In this document: one piece after another, positions 5,523-7,646 of the stretch
Layout of the letters: each line of letters begins with the position of its first letter
Position numbering within the stretch: position 1 is the first letter of the stretch
Source of the DNA: JAIPAH01 sp964345255
Lineage (GTDB): Bacteria > Bacteroidota > Bacteroidia > Bacteroidales > JAIPAH01
NCBI GenBank assembly: GCA_964345255.1
Contig: CAYFQK010000165.1
Coordinates: 1-7,646, forward strand
Reading direction: 5' to 3'
DNA: 7,646 nucleotides
Notes under the pieces: model-generated
Seen by the model: only the letters and a program-made list of their open reading frames with translations
Database searches by the model: none
Told to the model about the DNA's origin: nothing
Translations under genes and position numbers: made by a program

Positions 5523-6827
5523 TCATCCAATAGCCTTAAAAGGCTTGATATCATGATTTTTTCGATACGAAAAAACCACAAGGATCATGGCTGATAAAAG
5601 AAGTAGAATAGACACAAACACGGTAAAATTCAACCCAAAACGTTCATAAAAATAGACCCCCAACAGCGGAGCAGCCAGTGAACGCAAGCCCGTAAGAGAC
5701 AGATGCACAGATTGGTATATGTCGGCATCGTCACTTTCGCAAAAATAAGCTGACCCTATGTTCCATAGCAAAGGCATAGATCCTGCAAACATCCCTCTGA
5801 AAAATATGTAAAGAATGAGGATAAAATAAATTTGTATTCCCCAAATGGTGACAAAACTGTCGAAAACCTGGCTTAAAGCCATTGAAACGAGAAAAAGGGC
5901 AACACTTGAGTATGTAATCAGGGCAAACCTGCGCGGATCTATATTTCCCAGAAGCTTTCCAAAGAAAGGCAGAAAGGCGATAGCCAGAATATTATACGCA
6001 TTCCGGTAGAAGGCCATTGTGGAATAATTCATCTTTAGCTCATGCTCAAAATAGATGTAAATGACCGTTACAGTCATCATAAAGGCGAATCCGTACAACA
6101 AAAATGAGATTTCAAAATGGCGGTAAGGTTTATTAAAACGCACTATGGTATACATCCTCATAGCCGATCGCTTTACCCCTTTCAGAAAACTGCCTGAGGA
6201 TTCAATGACTTTTTTTGGACTGTAGGGAATTTCTGAGAGCAGATAGATAGCCACAATGTTAAGCAATGCCGCCACAGGAAGGATATAAGTATAGGCATAT
6301 TTATCAATGTCAAGCAATATGCCATACAGTAGCGTAACAACGAGCATAGTTACCTTATTAGCTGAAGTGGCGTATCCGTAAAGCCTGCCAAAATTAGCGT
6401 GCCGATAATTAGCTTTTAAAAAAAGATTAATAGTAGGCTTAACCACAGGCGCCGCCATGAAGTAAATCAGAAAGATAGTAAGAAAAATAAAATGATATAC
6501 CGAGCTGCCTGAAACAGCTACTTCAGTGTGGGGGAACAGCAAAAGAAGAAAAACCGGCAGACGGGTTAGAATACCTACCCACCGCAAAAATTTCCGGCGA
6601 TCTTTGATTCTTTTCAGAAACTCATTCAAAAAAATCAGAAAAAGAAAAACAATCATTTTAAACTGAAAAAGCAACCCCATGTTAAAATGACTGCCATTAA
6701 GACTCCTTAGGAATACAAACTCATTAAGCGCCAACACACCAAGCATCACCCCCTCGAGGATAGCAAAACTCAAATGCATTTTGAATGCATAGCGTTCGTC
6801 GGTGTTTAAATCGCTCAGCTTTATCAT
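5523..6827 (-). CDS. MFS-type 12-TM membrane transporter, substrate unknown
   Basis: This 434-residue integral membrane protein has about twelve hydrophobic helices, in two groups of six separated by a charged cytoplasmic loop (about residues 200-235, with PYSPKKVIESSG). That is the Major Facilitator Superfamily layout. Near the C-terminus, LLWNIGSAYF (353-362) and SLTGLRSLAAPLLGVYFYE (377-395) match, as I remember it, an MFS subgroup with LxWNLG and H-x-x-LTG-[LV]-R-x-L-x-AP-[FL]-LG motifs. Substrate and direction are not predictable. The frame extends four codons upstream to a TTG (complement of 6837-6839), but the ATG at 6825-6827, giving MIKLSDLNTDER, is preferred. The gene is divergent from the peroxidase gene and 209 bases upstream of the TPR gene on the same strand. 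No terminator hairpin is evident after its stop, so read-through into the TPR gene is possible. Confidence 0.88.
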   Translation of the reverse strand: MIKLSDLNTDERYAFKMHLSFAILEGVMLGVLALNEFVFLRSLNGSHFNMGLLFQFKMIVFLFLIFLNEFLKRIKDRRKFLRWVGILTRLPVFLLLLFPHTEVAVSGSSVYHFIFLTIFLIYFMAAPVVKPTINLFLKANYRHANFGRLYGYATSANKVTMLVVTLLYGILLDIDKYAYTYILPVAALLNIVAIYLLSEIPYSPKKVIESSGSFLKGVKRSAMRMYTIVRFNKPYRHFEISFLLYGFAFMMTVTVIYIYFEHELKMNYSTMAFYRNAYNILAIAFLPFFGKLLGNIDPRRFALITYSSVALFLVSMALSQVFDSFVTIWGIQIYFILILYIFFRGMFAGSMPLLWNIGSAYFCESDDADIYQSVHLSLTGLRSLAAPLLGVYFYERFGLNFTVFVSILLLLSAMILVVFSYRKNHDIKPFKAIG

Positions 6828-6836
6828 AAAAGATTG

Positions 6837-6844
6837 CAAAAATA
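6837..6844 (-). promoter_or_regulatory. Possible -7 box just upstream of the permease start
   Basis: On the minus strand these bases read TATTTTTG, which fits TAnnTTTG. The box ends nine bases before the preferred ATG, so transcription from it would begin within a few bases of the start codon and give a nearly leaderless mRNA. No TTG-like -33 element is found at the proper distance, and such A/T-rich matches arise easily by chance. Its position over the alternative TTG start argues against that start if the promoter is real. Confidence 0.22.
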
Positions 6845-6966
6845 CATATTACCGCATTTAATCAGCTTCATCAGGCTATATAAAATTAAAGAATTGTTAA
6901 TCCTTCACAATCATGAAATACAAACAAACATTTTAACCTGAAACATGTTCGTTAAAATAAAAATCA

Positions 6967-7512
6967 ATGATGAAAACACTAATAATAATTATTTTAAGTG
7001 CGTTTATTTCCATAACGGGATTCACGCAGGAGACGCCATTTTACGATTTTGAAGTAAATGATATTGAAGGCAATTCTTACGACCTATCTCAACTGGAAGG
7101 AAAGAAAGTACTGGTGGTGAACACCGCCAGTAAATGCGGATTTACGCCACAGTATGAAGATTTGCAGGCGCTTTACGAAAAGCATGGTGGAGATGATTTT
7201 ACCATTATCGGTTTCCCGGCAAACAATTTTATGAACCAGGAACCGGGTTCTAATGAGCAGATAAAGGAATTTTGCACCAGTAATTATGGAGTAACCTTTC
7301 CGATGATGTCAAAAATTTCAGTGAAAGGCGATGATATCCATCCACTATATGAATGGTTAACAAAGAAAGAAAACAACGGTGTGATGGATGCTAAAGTGAA
7401 ATGGAATTTCCAGAAATTTATGATCAACGAAAAAGGCGAACTGGTCGATGTAGCCTATTCCAGAACCAATCCGCTGGATGACAAAATCGTCAATTGGGTT
7501 AAAAGCAATTAG
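6967..7512 (+). CDS. Exported glutathione peroxidase family protein (cysteine type, probably thioredoxin-dependent)
   Basis: This 181-residue protein reduces hydrogen or organic peroxides. It has a signal peptide (about 1-20, cleavage near GFT|Q21) followed by a full-length GPx thioredoxin-fold domain. The catalytic tetrad is complete: Cys57 in NTASKCGFTPQY, Gln91 in NQEPG, and Trp146-Asn147 in KWNFQKFMI. Cys57 replaces the selenocysteine of animal enzymes. A second cysteine, Cys103 in EFCTSNYGVTFP, lies where the resolving Cys of thioredoxin-dependent GPxs is found, so a two-Cys cycle with a thioredoxin-like reductant is more likely than glutathione. The signal peptide puts it in the periplasm (or, less likely, further out). 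ATG codons at 6967 and 6970 are adjacent; the first is used here and the difference is one Met. No Shine-Dalgarno sequence is present, only an A-rich run. The gene appears to be monocistronic, with a terminator directly after it. Confidence 0.95.
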   Translation: MMKTLIIIILSAFISITGFTQETPFYDFEVNDIEGNSYDLSQLEGKKVLVVNTASKCGFTPQYEDLQALYEKHGGDDFTIIGFPANNFMNQEPGSNEQIKEFCTSNYGVTFPMMSKISVKGDDIHPLYEWLTKKENNGVMDAKVKWNFQKFMINEKGELVDVAYSRTNPLDDKIVNWVKSN

Positions 7513-7536
7513 TTTTCTCAACTATAATTCTCTGTG

Positions 7537-7567
7537 AGCCTTCCCGCACATCCGGGAAGGCTTTTTT
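7537..7567 (+). terminator. Rho-independent terminator of the peroxidase gene
   Basis: AGCCTTCCCG (7537-7546) and CGGGAAGGCT (7553-7562) form a perfect 10-bp stem with a six-base loop (CACATC), followed by six T (7562-7567). It begins 24 bases after the peroxidase stop codon. This ends the transcription unit and makes co-transcription with anything at the right edge unlikely. Confidence 0.93.
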
Positions 7568-7646
7568 CTATCCACACTTTTAACTTCTCTTACCTAACCT
7601 GGACAAGCCAGAAAAAACAAATAAATCTCAAATTTTAATGACCAAA

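Noticed and set aside
6840..6966. Promoter for the peroxidase gene in the divergent spacer
   Set aside because: No TAnnTTTG box is present on the plus strand; a TTG at 6894-6896 has no matching -7 element at a suitable distance.
7599..7611. CTGG-ACAAG-CCAG mini hairpin after the last terminator
   Set aside because: A four-base stem is expected by chance and has no T-tract.
7638..7646. ATG ACC AAA at the right edge as the start of another gene
   Set aside because: Only three codons are visible and no promoter box precedes it, so a gene cannot be supported, although the A/T-rich upstream sequence would allow one.
1..7646. CRISPR array, tRNA or rRNA gene, insertion sequence, phage or defence cassette
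   Set aside because: I saw no regularly spaced repeats, tRNA-like cloverleaf, transposase or integrase motifs, terminal inverted repeats, or nuclease/helicase genes.

Overview
The window looks like ordinary chromosomal DNA from a member of the Bacteroidota, probably a Cytophagia- or Marinilabiliales-like lineage, though the genus cannot be told. Three things point there: a secreted protein ending in a type IX secretion (T9SS) type A sorting domain; a TIGR02757/DUF2400 protein, a family common in this phylum; and start codons preceded by A/T-rich stretches with almost no Shine-Dalgarno sequence. Two TAnnTTTG-like -7 boxes, the Bacteroidota promoter consensus, also occur.

Layout from left to right. 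(1) Positions 1-100 hold the 3' end of a plus-strand gene, closed by a strong intrinsic terminator (139-167). (2) Two plus-strand genes follow, five bases apart: a secreted eight-repeat beta-propeller-like protein with a T9SS sorting tail (222-1904), and the TIGR02757 protein starting at a GTG (1910-2674). (3) A 104-bp convergent spacer contains a small imperfect tandem repeat. (4) A minus-strand pair follows, read from right to left: a secreted TPR protein (4081-5313), then 15 bases later an outer-membrane beta-barrel protein with a C-terminal SPOR-like domain (2779-4065). (5) A 209-bp leader/intergenic region upstream of the TPR gene carries a good -7 box and an inverted repeat. (6) A minus-strand 12-TM MFS-type permease (5523-6827) is transcribed divergently from (7) an exported cysteine-type glutathione peroxidase (6967-7512), which ends at a second strong terminator (7537-7567). 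The last 79 bases are mostly non-coding and end in a possible start codon with only three codons visible.

How the genes fit together. Most of the products act in the envelope. The propeller protein is predicted to leave by T9SS. The TPR and barrel-SPOR proteins are probably co-transcribed and would sit in the periplasm and outer membrane. The peroxidase is predicted to be periplasmic, and the permease is in the inner membrane. There is no tRNA, rRNA, CRISPR array, insertion sequence, phage gene or defence-like cassette, and no compositional break suggesting recent transfer. The most promising uncharacterised unit is the TPR / barrel-SPOR pair, a plausible envelope module that anchors the outer membrane to peptidoglycan. 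Nothing in the window proves a new system.
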